Shown piece after piece: positions 24,266-36,600 of a stretch of 64,000 nucleotides of DNA (its first letter is position 1; the number at the start of each line of letters is the position of its first letter). The stretch spans positions 1,798,001 through 1,862,000 of the forward strand of contig JAHQIY010000013.1 in assembly GCA_019054805.1 (NCBI GenBank), in the 5' to 3' direction. The notes under the pieces were generated by a model. It saw only the letters and a list, made by a program, of their open reading frames with translations, made no database searches and had not been told where the DNA came from. This DNA comes from Brachionus manjavacas (Eukaryota > Rotifera > Eurotatoria > Ploima > Brachionidae). The position numbers and the translations under genes were made by a program.

Positions 24266-25990
24266 GTCAATAGACGTCCATTTCTTCTATAATTACCTTG
24301 AGGACAACTTCTTCGTTTAAGCGTCAATTTCCTCTTCGGTTTCCTTGTAGTCTAATACGATGTCGAGACCTCAAGTTTCCTAAAAATATCCTTATTGACA
24401 ACCTTAATGTCGGGAACTCAATTTACTTTCGAACTTCCTTATTGACAATCATTGTCAATAGACATCCATTTCTTCTATAATTACCTTGTGGACAACTTGG
24501 TCATTAAGGCGTAAATTTCTTCTTCGGTTTCCTTGCAGTCAAATACGGTGTCGAGACCTCAAGATTCCTAAAAATTTCCTTATTGACAACCTTAATGTCG
24601 GGAACTCAATTTCCTTTCGAACTTCCTAATTGACAATCTTTGTCAATAGACGTCCATTTCTTCTATAATTACCTTGTGGACAACTTCTTCGTTTAGGCGT
24701 CAATTTCCTCTTCGGTTTCCTTGCAGTCAAATACGGTGTCGAGACCTCAAGTTTCCTAAAAATATCCTAATTGACAACCTTAATGTCGGGAATTCAATTT
24801 CCTTTCGAACTTCCTAATTGACAATCTTTGTCAATAGACGTCCATTTCTTCTTTAATTATCTTGTGGACAACTTCTTCGTTTAGGCGTCAATTTCCTCTT
24901 CGGTTTCCTTGCAGTCAAATACGGTGTCGAGACCTCAAGATTCCTAAAAATTTCCTTATTGACAACCTTAATGTCGGGAACTCAATTTCCTTTCGAACTT
25001 CCTAATTGACAATCTTTGTCAATAGACGTCCATTTCTTCTATAATTACCTTGTGGACAACTTCTTCGTTTAGGCGTCAATTTCCTCTTCGGTTTCCTTGC
25101 AGTCAAATACGGTGTCGAGACCTCAAGTTTCCTAAAAATATCCTAATTGACAACCTTAATGTCGGGAATTCAATTTCCTTTCGAACTTCCTAATTGACAA
25201 TCTTTGTCAATAGACGTCCATTTCTTCTATAATTACCTTGAGGACAACTTCTTCGTTTAAGCGTCAATTTCCTCTTCGGTTTCCTTGTAGTCTAATACGA
25301 TGTCGAGACCTCAAGTTTCCTAAAAATATCCTTATTGACAACCTTAATGTCGGGAACTCAATTTACTTTCGAACTTCCTTATTGACAATCATTGTCAATA
25401 GACATCCATTTTTTCTATAATTACCTTGTGGACAACTTGGTCATTAAGGCGTAAATTTCTTCTTCGGTTTCCTTGCAGTCAAATACGGTGTCGAGACCTC
25501 AAGATTCCTAAAAATTTCCTTATTGACAACCTTAATGTCGGGAACTCAATTTCCTTTCGAACTTCCTAATTGACAATCTTTGTCAATAGACGTCCATTTC
25601 TTCTATAATTACCTTGTGGACAACTTCTTCGTTTAGGCGTCAATTTCCTCTTCGGTTTCCTTGCAGTCAAATACGGTGTCGAGACCTCAAGTTTCCTAAA
25701 AATATCCTAATTGACAACCTTAATGTCGGGAATTAAATTTCCTTTCGAACTTCCTAATTGACAATCTTTGTCAATAGACGTCCATTTCTTCTTTAATTAT
25801 CTTGTGGACAACTTCTTCGTTTAGGCGTCAATTTCCTCTTCGGTTTCCTTGTATTCTAATACGATGTCGAGACCTCAAGTTTCCCTAAAAATTTTCTTAT
25901 TGACAACCTTAATGTCGGGAACTCAATTTCCTTTCGAACTTCCTAATTGACAATCTTTGTCAATAGACGTCCATTTCTTCTATAATTACC
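24110..25990 (-). repeat. Tandem 940-bp (5-unit) higher-order repeat, two copies
   Basis: A unit with TTGAGGACAACTTCTTCG, TTTAAGCGTCAATTTCC, CTTGTAGTCTAATACGATG, AATTTACTTTCGAACTTCC and GACAATCATTGTCAATAG starts near 24,298 and again near 25,238. The following unit, GGTCATTAAGGCGTAAATTT, repeats with it. The step is 940 bp, exactly five units. A third, slightly changed copy lies near 30,693 (TCTTTGTC in place of TCATTGTC). Confidence 0.87.
24254..24272. repeat. Per-unit short dyad ATTGACA-N5-TGTCAAT (example copy)
   Basis: ATTGACAATCTTTGTCAAT is a perfect 7-bp inverted repeat around a 5-nt centre. It lies exactly across the D-to-A monomer boundary. The reversed form, ATTGACAAAGATTGTCAAT, occupies the same place in most left-array units (for example 532-550). 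Some units have lost it: GACAACCTTTTCTATAG, GACATAGATTGTCAAT, and TTTACAATTTGTCAAT right of the transposon. It could extrude as a small hairpin or be a dimeric protein site; neither is shown. Confidence 0.8.
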
Positions 25991-26930
25991 TTGTGGACAA
26001 CTTCTTCGTTTAGGCGTCAATTTCCTCTTCGGTTTCCTTGCAGTCAAATACGGTGTCGAGACCTCAAGTTTCCTAAAAATATCCTAATTGACAACCTTAA
26101 TGTCGGGAACTCAATTTACTTTCGAACTTCCTTATTGACAATCTTTGTCAATAGACGTCGATTTTTTCTATAATTACCTTGTGGAAACTTGGTCGTTAAG
26201 GCGTTAATTTCCTCTAAAGTTTCCTTGTAGTCAAATACGATGTCGAGACCTAAAGTTTCCTAAAAATTTCCTTATTGACAACCTTAATGTCGGGAACTCA
26301 ATTTACTTTCGAACTTCCTTATTAACAATCTTTGTCAATAGACATCCATTTCTTCTATAATTATCTTGTAAACAACTTCTTCGTTTAGGCGTCAATTTCC
26401 TCTTCGGTTTCCTTTTAGTCAAATACGATGTCGAGACCTAAAGTTTCCTAAAAATATCCTAATTGACAACGTTATTGTCAGGAACTCAATTTCGTTTCGA
26501 CCTTCCTATTTGACAATCTTTGTCAATAGACATCCATTTCTTCTATAATTACCTTGTGGACAACTTTTTCGTTGAGGCGTCAATTTCCTCTCCGGTTTCC
26601 TTGCAGTCAAATACGTTGTCGAGACCTCAAGTTTCCCTAAAATTTCCTTTTTGAAAACCTTAATGTCAAGAACTCAATTTACTTTCGAACTTCCTTATTA
26701 ACAATCTTTGTCAATAGACATCCATTTCTTCTATAATTACCTTGTGGAGAACTTGGTCGTTAAGGCGTCAATTTCCTCTCCGGTCTCCTTGCAGTCAAAA
26801 ACGTTGTCGAGATCTCAAGTTTCCTAAAAATTTCCTTATTGACAACCTTAATGTCGGGAACTCAATTTACTTTCGAACTTCCTTATTGACAATCTTTGTC
26901 AATAGACGTCCATTTCTTCTATAATTATCT
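25800..26930 (-). repeat. Multi-unit segment, copy 1 of a 5.27-kb-offset duplication
   Basis: The ordered variants are a unit with GACGTCGATTTTTTC, TTGTGGAAACTTGGTCG and GGCGTTAATTTCCTCTAAAG, then AACGTTATTGTCAGGAAC, then TCCTTTTTGAAAACC, then a unit with GTGGAGAACTTGGTCG and CTCTCCGGTCTCCTTG. The same order recurs from about 31,070 to 32,200, offset about 5,267 bp (28 units plus 3 bp). The two copies differ by scattered substitutions, so this is not simple sequence duplication by assembly. Confidence 0.82.
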
Positions 26931-27689
26931 TGTAAACAACTTCTTCGTTTAGGCGTCAATTTCCTCTTCGGTTTCCTTTTAGTCAAATACGATGTCGAGA
27001 CCTCAAGATTCTTAAAAATTTCCTTATTGACAACCTTAATGTCGGGAACTCAATTTCGTTTCGACCTTCCTAATTGACAATCTTTGTCAATAGACATCCA
27101 TTTCTTCTATAATTACCTTGTGGACAACTTCTTCGCTGAGGCGTCAATTTCCTCTTCGGTTTCCTTGCAGTCAAATACGGTGTCGAGACCTCAAGTTTCC
27201 TAAAAATATCCTAATTGACAATTTTAATGTCGGGAACTCAATTTCGTTTCGTCCTTCCTAATTGACAATCTTTGTCAATAGATGTCCATTTCTTCTATAA
27301 TTACCTTGTGGACAACTTATTCGCTGAGGCGTCAATTTCCTCTTCGGTTTCCTTGCAGTCAAATACGGTGTCGAGACCTCAAGATTCCTAAAAATTTCCT
27401 TATTGACAACCTTAATGTCGGGAACTCAATTTCCTTTCGAACTGCCTAATTGACAATCTTTGTCAATAGACGTCCATTTCTTCTATAATTACCTTGTGGA
27501 CAACTTCTTCGTTTAGGCGTCAATTTCCTCTTCGGTTTCCTTGTATTCTAATACGATGTCGAGACCTCAAGTTTCCTAAAAATATCCTAATTGACAACCT
27601 TAATGTCGGGAATTCAATTTCGTTTCGACCTTCCTAATTGACAATCTTTGTCAATAGACGTCCATTTCTTCTATAATTACCTTGTGGAC

Positions 27690-28510
27690 AACTTCTTCGT
27701 TTAGGCGTCAATTTCCTCTTCGGTTTCCTTGCAGTCAAATACGGTGTCGAGACCTCAAGATTCTTAAAAATTTCCTTATTGACAACCTTAATGTCGGGAA
27801 CTCAATTTCCTTTCGAACTTCCTAATTGACAATCTTTGTCAATAGACGTCCATTTCTTCTATAATTACCTTGAGAACAACTTCTTCGTTTAAGCGTCAAT
27901 TTCCTCTTCGGTTTCCTTGCAGTCAAATACGGTGTCGAGACCTCAAGATTCCTAAAAATTTCCTTATTGAAAACCTTAATGTCAAGAACTTAATTTCCTT
28001 TCGAACTTCCTAATTGACAATCTTTGTCAATAGACGTCCATTTCTTCTTTAATTATCTTGTGGACAACTTCTTCGTTTAGGCGTCAATTTCCTCTTCGGT
28101 TTCCTTGCAGTCAAATACGGTGTCGAGACCTCAAGTTTCCTAAAAATTTCCTTATGGACAACCTTAATGTCGGGAATTCAATTTCGTTTCGACCTTCCAA
28201 ATTGACAATCTTTGTCAATAGATGTCCATTTCTTCTATAATTACCTTGAGGACAAATTCTTCGTTTAGGCGTCAATTTCCTCTTCGGTTTATTTTTAGTC
28301 AAATACGATGTCGAGACCTCAAGTTTCCTAAAAATTTCCTTATTGACAACCTTAATGTCGGGAACTCAATTTCCTTTCGAACTTCCTAATTGACAATCTT
28401 TGTCAATAGACGTCCATTTCTTCTACAATTACCTTGAGGACAAATTCTTCGTTTAGGCGTCAATTTCCTCTTCGGTTTATTTTTAGTCAAATACGATGTC
28501 GAGACCTCAA
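27690..28510 (-). repeat. Multi-unit segment, copy 2 of a 5.64-kb-offset duplication
   Basis: Second copy of the variant series described at 22,050-22,870, including the rare TTCCTTATGGACAACC, TTGAAAACCTTAATGTCAAG and GGTTTATTTTTAGTC forms. Here the GGTTTATTTTTAGTC unit occurs twice in tandem, near 28,290 and 28,480. Confidence 0.82.
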
Positions 28511-31069
28511 GTTTCCTAAAAATTTCCTTATTGACAACCTTAATGTCGGGAACTCAATTTCCTTTCGAACTTCCTAATTGACAATCTTTGTCAATAGACG
28601 TCCATTTCTTCTTTAATTATCTTGTGGACAACTTCTTCGTTTAGGCGTCAATTTCCTCTTCGGTTTCCTTGTATTCTAATACGATGTCGAGACCTCAAGT
28701 TTTCCTAAAAATTTTCTTATTGACAACCTTAATGTCGGGAACTCAATTTCCTTTCGAACTGCCTAATTGACAATCTTTGTCAATAGACGTCCATTTCTTC
28801 TATAATTACCTTGTGGACAACTTCTTCGTTTAGGCGTCAATTTCCTCTTCGGTTTCCTTGTATTCTAATACGATGTCGAGACCTCAAGTTTCCCTAAAAA
28901 TTTTCTTATTGACAACCTTAATGTCGGGAACTCAATTTCCTTTCGAACTGCCTAATTGACAATCTTTGTCAATAGACGTCCATTTCTTCTATAATTACCT
29001 TGTGGACAACTTCTTCGTTTAGGCGTCAATTTCCTCTTCGGTTTCCTTGTATTCTAATACGATGTCGAGACCTCAAGTTTCCTAAAAATTTTCTTATTGA
29101 CAACCTTAATGTCGGGAACTCAATTTCCTTTCGAACTGCCTAATTGACAATCTTTGTCAATAGACGTCCATTTCTTCTATAATTACCTTGTGGACAACTT
29201 CTTCGTTTAGGCGTCAATTTCCTCTTCGGTTTCCTTGTATTCTAATACGATGTCGAGACCTCAAGTTTCCTAAAAATATCCTAATTGACAACCTTAATGT
29301 CGGGAATTCAATTTCGTTTCGACCTTCCTAATTGACAATCTTTGTCAATAGACGTCCATTTCTTCTATAATTACCTTGTGGACAACTTCTTCGTTTAGGC
29401 GTCAATTTCCTCTTCGGTTTCCTTGCAGTCAAATACGGTGTCGAGACCTCAAGTTTCCTAAAAATATCCTAATTGACAATTTTAATGTCGGGAACTCAAT
29501 TTCGTTTCGTCCTTCCTAATTGACAATCTTTGTCAATAGATGTCCATTTCTTCTATAATTACCTTGTGGACAGCTTATTCGCTGAGGCGTCAATTTCCTC
29601 TTCGGTTTCCTTGCAGTCAAATACGGTGTCGAGACCTCAAGATTCCTAAAAATTTCCTTATTGACAACCTTAATGTCGGGAACTCAATTTCCTTTCGAAC
29701 TTCCTAATTGACAATCTTTGTCAATAGACGTCAATTTCTTCTATAATTACCCTGAGGACAACTTCTTCGTTTAAGCGTCAATTTCCTCTTCGGTTTCCTT
29801 GCAGTCAAATACGGTGTCGAGACCTCAAGATTCCTTAAAATTTCCTTATTGACAACCTTAATGTCGGGAACTCAATTTCCTTTCGAACTTCCTAATTGAC
29901 AATCTTTGTCAATAGACGTCAATTTCTTCTATAATTACCTTGAGGACAACTTCTTCGTTTAAGCGTCAATTTCCTCTTCGGTTTCCTTGTAGTCTAATAC
30001 GATGTCGAGACCTCAAGTTTCCTGAAAATTTCCTTATTGACAACCTTAATGTCGGGAACTCAATTTCCTTTCGAACTTCCTAATTGACAATCTTTGTCAA
30101 TAGACGTCCATTTCTTCTATAATTACCTTGTGGACAACTTCTTCGTTTAGGCTTCAATTTCCTCTTCGGTTTCCTTGCAGTCAAATACGGTGTCGAGACC
30201 TCAAGTTTCCTAAAAATATCCTAATTGACAACCTTAATGTCGGGAATTCAATTTCGTTTCGACCTTCCTAATTGACAATCTTTGTCAATAGACGTCCATT
30301 TCTTCTATAATTACCTTGTGGACAACTTCTTCGTTTAGGCGTCAATTTCCTCTTCGGTTTCCTTGCAGTCAAATACGATGTCGAGACCTCAAGTTTCCCT
30401 AAAAATTTTCTTATTGACAACCTTAATGTCGGGAACTCAATTTCCTTTCGAACTTCCTAATTGACAATCTTTGTCAATAGATGTCCATTTCTTCTATAAT
30501 TACCTTGTGGACAGCTTCTTCGCTGAGGCGTCAATTTCCTCTTCGGTTTCCTTGCAGTCAAATACGGTGTCGAGACCTCAAGTTTCCTAAAAATATCCTA
30601 ATTGACAACCTTAATGTCGGGAATTCAATTTCCTTTCGAACTTCCTAATTGACAATCTTTGTCAATAGACGTCCATTTCTTCTATAATTACCTTGAGGAC
30701 AACTTCTTCGTTTAAGCGTCAATTTCCTCTTCGGTTTCCTTGTAGTCTAATACGATGTCGAGACCTCAAGTTTCCTAAAAATATCCTTATTGACAACCTT
30801 AATGTCGGGAACTCAATTTACTTTCGAACTTCCTTATTGACAATCTTTGTCAATAGACATCCATTTTTTCTATAATTACCTTGTGGACAACTTGGTCATT
30901 AAGGCGTAAATTTCTTCTTCGGTTTCCTTGCAGTCAAATACGGTGTCGAGACCTCAAGATTCCTAAAAATTTCCTTATTGACAACCTTAATGTCGGGAAC
31001 TCAATTTCCTTTCGAACTTCCTAATTGACAATCTTTGTCAATAGACGTCCATTTCTTCTTTAATTATCT

Positions 31070-32200
31070 TGTGGACAACTTCTTCGTTTAGGCGTCAATT
31101 TCCTCTTCGGTTTCCTTGTATTCTAATACGATGTCGAGACCTCAAGTTTCCCTAAAAATTTTCTTATTGACAACCTTAATGTGGGGAACTCAATTTCCTT
31201 TCGAACTTCCTAATTGACAATCTTCGTCAATAGACGTCCATTTCTTCTATAATTACCTTGTGGACAACTTCTTCGTTTAGGCGTCAATTTCCTCTTCGGT
31301 TTCCTTGCAGTCAAATACGGTGTCGAGACCTCAAGTTTCCTAAAAATATCCTAATTGACAATCTTAATGTCGGGAACTCAATTTACTTTCGAACTTCCTT
31401 ATTGACAATCTTTGTCAATAGACGTCGATTTTTTCTATAATTACCTTGTGGAAACTTGGTCGTTAAGGCGTTAATTTCCTCTAAAGTTTCCTTGTAGTCA
31501 AATACGATGTCGAGACCTAAAGTTTCCTAAAAATTTCCTTATTGACAACCTTAATGTCGGGAACTCAATTTCCTTTCGAACTTCCTAATTGACAATCTTT
31601 GTCAATAGACGTCCATTTCTTCTATAATTACCTTGTGGACAACTTCTTCGTTGAGGCGTCAATTTCCTCTTCGGTTTCCTTTTAGTCAAATACGATGTCG
31701 AGACCTAAAGTTTCCTAAAAATATCCTAATTGACAACGTTATTGTCAGGAACTCAATTTCCTTTAGAACTTCCTAATTGACAATCTTTGTCAATAGACGT
31801 CCATTTCTTCTATAATTACCTTGTGGACAACTTTTTCGTTGAGGCGTCAATTTCCTCTCCGGTTTCCTTGCAGTCAAATACGTTGCCGAGACCTCAAGTT
31901 TCCCTAAAATTTCCTTTTTGAAAACCTTAATGTCAAGAACTCAATTTACTTTCGAACTTCCTTATTAACAATCTTTGTCAATAGACATCCATTTCTTCTA
32001 TAATTACCTTGTGGAGAACTTGGTCGTTAAGGCGTCAATTTCCTCTCCGGTCTCCTTGCAGTCAAAAACGTTGTCGAGATCTCAAGTTTCCTAAAAATTT
32101 CCTTATTGACAACCTTAATGTCGGGAACTCAATTTACTTTCGAACTTCCTTATTGACAATCTTTGTCAATAGACATCCATTTCTTCTATAATTACCTTGT
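31070..32200 (-). repeat. Multi-unit segment, copy 2 of a 5.27-kb-offset duplication
   Basis: Second copy of the series at 25,800-26,930: GACGTCGATTTTTTC, GTGGAAACTTGGTCG, CCTCTAAAGTTTCC, AACGTTATTGTCAGG, TTTTTGAAAACC, GTGGAGAACTTGG. One private difference is AATGTGGGGAAC near 31,182, where the usual form is AATGTCGGGAAC. Confidence 0.82.
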
Positions 32201-33140
32201 GGACAACTTGGTCATTAAGGCGTAAATTTCTTCTTCGGTTTCCTTGCAGTCAAATACGGTGTCGAGATCTCAAGTTTCCTAAAAAATTTCCTTATTGACA
32301 ACCTTAATGTCGGGAACTCAATTTCCTTTCGAACTTCCTAATTGACAATCTTTGTCAATAGACATCCATTTCTTCTATAATTACCTTGTGGACAACTTGG
32401 TCATTAAGGCGTAAATTTCTTCTTCGGTTTCCTTGCAGTCAAATACGGTGTCGAGACCCCAAGTCTCCTAAAAATTTCCTTATTGACAACCTAAATGTCG
32501 GGAACTCAATTTACTTTCGAACTTCCTTATTGACAATCTTTGTCAATAGACATCCATTTCTTCTATAATTACCTTGTGGAGAACTTGGTCGTTAAGGCGT
32601 CAATTTCCTCTCCGGTCTCCTTGCAGTCAAAAACGTTGTCGAGATCTCAAGTTTCCTAAAAATTTCCTTATTGACAACCTTAATGTCGGGAACTCAATTT
32701 ACTTTCGAACTTCCTTATTGACAATCTTTGTCAATAGACATCCATTTCTTCTATAATTACCTTGTGGACAACTTGGTCATTAAGGCGTAAATTTCTTCTT
32801 CGGTTTCCTTGCAGTCAAATACGGTGTCGAGATCTCAAGTTTCCTAAAAATTTCCTTATTGACAACCTTAATGTCGGGAACTCAATTTCCTTTCGAACTT
32901 CCTAATTGACAATCTTTGTCAATAGACATCCATTTCTTCTATAATTACCTTGTGGACAACTTGGTCATTAAGGCGTAAATTTCTTCTTCGGTTTCCTTGC
33001 AGTCAAATACGGTGTCGAGACCCCAAGTCTCCTAAAAATTTCCTTATTGACAACCTAAATGTCGGGAACTCAATTTACTTTCGAACTTCCTTATTGACAA
33101 TCTTTGTCAATAGACGTCGATTTCTTCTATAATTACCTTG
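32010..33140 (-). repeat. Tandem 564-bp (3-unit) higher-order repeat
   Basis: The unit with GTGGAGAACTTGG and CTCTCCGGTCTCC starts near 32,009 and 32,574. The partner unit with GGTCATTAAGGCGTAAATTT and GAGACCCCAAGTCTCC starts near 32,386 and 32,950. Both steps are 564-565 bp, or three units. At about 33,140-33,600, three nearly identical single units follow in tandem (CCTCATCGGTTTCCTTGC, TACGTTGTCGAGATCTC). Confidence 0.87.
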
Positions 33141-33640
33141 TGGACAACTTCTTCGTTGAGGCGTCAATTTCCTCATCGGTTTCCTTGCAGTCAAATACGT
33201 TGTCGAGATCTCAAGTTTCCTAAAAATTTCCTTATTGACAACCTTAATGTCAAGAACTCAATTTACTTTCGAACTTCCTAATTGACAATCTTTGTCAAAA
33301 GACGTCCATTTCTTCTATAATTACCTTGTGGACAACTTCTTCGTTGAGGCGTCAATTTCCTCATCGGTTTCCTTGCAGTCAAATACGTTGTCGAGATCTC
33401 AAGTTTCCTAAAAATTTCCTTATTGACAACCTTAATGTCAAGAACTCAATTTACTTTCGAACTTCCTAATTGACAATCTTTGTCAAAAGACGTCCATTTC
33501 TTCTATAATTACCTTGTGGACAACTTCTTCGTTGAGGCGTCAATTTCCTCATCGGTTTCCTTGCAGTCAAATACGTTGTCGAGATCTCAAGTTTCCTAAA
33601 AATTTCCTTATTGACAACCTTAATGTCGGGAACTCAATTT

Positions 33641-36600
33641 CCTTTTGAACTTCCTAATTGACAACCTTTTCTATAGACGTCCATTTCTTCAATAATTACT
33701 TTGAGGACAAATTGGTCGTTAAGTCGTCAATTTCCTCTTCGGTGTCCTTCTAGTCAAATACGGTGTCGAGACCTCAAGTTTCCTAAAAATTTCCTTTTTT
33801 ACAACTTTAATGTCGGGAACTCAATTTCCTTTCGAACTTCCTAATTGACAATCTTTGTCAATAGACGTCCATTTCTTATATAATTATATTTTTTCTATAA
33901 CTTGGTTTTCGTGGCTTCAATTTCTCTTCGGTTAACTTGTAGTCAAATACGGTGTCGAGACCTCAAGTTTCCTAAAATTTTCGTTTTTGACAACCTTAAT
34001 GTCGGGAACTCAATTTCCTCTCGAACTTACTAATTGACAACCTTTTCTATAGACGTCCATTTCTTCAATAATTACTTTGAGGACAAATTGGTCGTTAAGT
34101 CGTCAATTTCCTCTTCGGTGTCCTTCTAGTCAAATACGGTGTCGAGACCTCAAGTTTCCTAAAAATTTCCTTTATGACAACCTTAATGTCGGGAACTCAA
34201 TTTCCTTTCGAACTTCCTAATTGACAATCTTTGTCAATTGACGTGCTTTTCTTATAAAATTATATTTCTTCTATAACTTGGTTTTCGAGGCTTCAATTTC
34301 TCTTGGGTTAACTTGTAGTCAAATACGGTGTCGAGAGCCCAAGTTTCCCTAAAAATTTCCTTATTTACAACCTTAATGTCGGGAACTCAAATTCCTCTCG
34401 AACTTACTAATTGACAACCTTTTCTATAGACGTCCATTTCTTCAATAATTACTTTGAGGACAAATTGGTCGTTAAGTCGTCAATTTCCTCTTCGGTGTCC
34501 TTCTAGTCAAATACGGTGTCGAGACCTCAAGTTTCCTAAAAATTTCCTTTTTTACAACTTTAATGTCGGGAACTCAATTTCCTTTCGAACTTCCTAATTG
34601 ACAATCTTTGTCAATAGACGTCCATTTCTTAAATAATTACTTTGTGGACAACTTGGTCGTTAAGTCGTCGAATTCCTTTTCGGTTTCCTTGGAGTCAAAT
34701 ACGGTGGCGAGACCTCAAGTTTCCTAAAAATTTACTTCTTGACAACCTTAATGTCGGGAACTAAATTTCCTCTCGAACTCCCTAATTGACAATCTTTGTC
34801 AATAGGCGTCCATTTCTTCAATAATTACATTGAGGATAACGTGGTCGTTAAGTCGTCAAATTCCTCTTCGGTTTCCTTGTAGTCAAATACGGTGTCGAGA
34901 CCTCAAGTTTTCTAAAAATTTCCTTTATGACAACCTTAATGTCGGGAACTCAATTTCCTTTCGAACTTCCTAATTGACAATCTTTTTCAATAGACGTCCA
35001 TTTCTTCAATAATTCCATTGTCGACAACTTCTTCGTAGAGGTGTCAATTTCCTTTTCGGTTTCCTTGTAGTCAAATACGGTGTCGAGACCTCAAGTTTCC
35101 TAAAAATTTCCTTATTGACAACCTAAATGTCGGGAACTCAATTTCCTTTCGAAGTTCCTAATTGATTATCTTTGTCAATAGACGTCCATTTCTTCAATAA
35201 TTACATTGAGGACAACGTGGTCGTTAAGTCGTCAATTTCCTCTTTTGTTTCCTTGGAGTCAAATACGGTGTCGAGACCTCAAGTTTCCTAAAAATTTCCT
35301 TTTTGACAACCTTAATGTCGGGAACTCAATTTCCTTTCGAACTTCCTAATTGACAATCTTTGTCAATAGGCGTCCTTTTCTTCAATAATTACATTGAGGA
35401 CAACTTGGTCGTTAAGTCGTCGAATTCCTTTTCGGTGTCCGTCTAGTCAAATACGGTGTCGAGAGCCCAAGTTTCCCTAAAAATTTCCTTATTTACAACC
35501 TTAATGTCGGGAACTCAATTTCCTTTCGAACTTCCTAATTGACAATCTTTTTCAATAGACGTCCATTTCTTCAATAATTCCATTGTCGACAACTTCTTCG
35601 TAGAGGTGTCAATTTCCTTTTCGGTTTCCTTGTAGTCAAATACGGTGTCGAGACCTCAAGATTCCTAAAAATTTCCTTTTTGACAACCTTGATGTCGGGA
35701 ACTCAATTTCCTTTCGAACTTCCTAATTGACAATCTTTGTCAATAGACGTCCATTTCTTCAATAATTACATTGAGGACAACGTGGTCGTTAAGTCGTCAA
35801 TTTCCTCTTCGGTTTCCTTGTAGTCAAATACGGTGTCGAGACCTCAAGATTCCTAAAAATTTCCTTTTTGACAACCTTGATGTCGGGAACTCAATTTCCT
35901 CTCGAACTTCCTAATTGACAATCTTTGTCAATAGGCGTCCATTTCTTCAATAATTACATTGAGGACAACTTGGTCGTTAAGTCGTCGAATTCCTTTTCGG
36001 TGTCCTTCTAGTCAAATACGGTGTCGAGAGCCCAAGTTTCCCTAAAAATTTCCTTATTTACAACCTTAATGTCGGGAACTCAAATTCCTCTCGAACTTAC
36101 TAATTGACAACCTTTTCTATAGACGTCCATTTCTTCAATAATTACTTTGTGGACAACTTGGTCGTTAAGTCGTCGAATTCCTTTTCGGTGTCCGTCTAGT
36201 CAAATACGGTGTCGAGAGCCCAAGTTTCCCTAAAAATTTCCTTATTTACAACCTTAATGTCGGGAACTCAATTTCCTTTCGAACTTCCTAATTGACAATC
36301 TTTTTCAATAGACGTCCATTTCTTCAATAATTCCATTGTCGACAACTTCTTCGTAGAGGTGTCAATTTCCTTTTCGGTTTCCTTGTAGTCAAATACGGTG
36401 TCGAGACCTCAAGATTCCTAAAAATTTCCTTTTTGACAACCTTGATGTCGGGAACTCAATTTCCTTTCGAACTTCCTAATTGACAATCTTTGTCAATAGA
36501 CGTCCATTTCTTCAATAATTACATTGAGGACAACGTGGTCGTTAAGTCGTCAATTTCCTCTTTTGTTTCCTTGGAGTCAAATACGGTGTCGAGACCTCAA

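Larger units (their letters stand above)
21492..33640 (-). repeat. 188-bp satellite, right array, young part (about 65 units, reversed)
   Basis: Every unit is the reverse complement of the left-array unit. Landmarks in reading order: GTCAATAGACGTCCATTTC, TTACCTTGTGGACAACTTC, GGCGTCAATTTCCTCTTCGG, GTCAAATACGGTGTCGAGAC, CTCAAGTTTCCTAAAAAT, TTGACAACCTTAATGTCGGG, AACTCAATTTCCTTTCGAAC. Units are close to those left of the switch, with private variants such as CCTTGTATTCTAATACG, TCAAGATTCCTAAAAATTTCC and CTTCGCTGAGGCGTC. No gene is visible. Confidence 0.96.
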
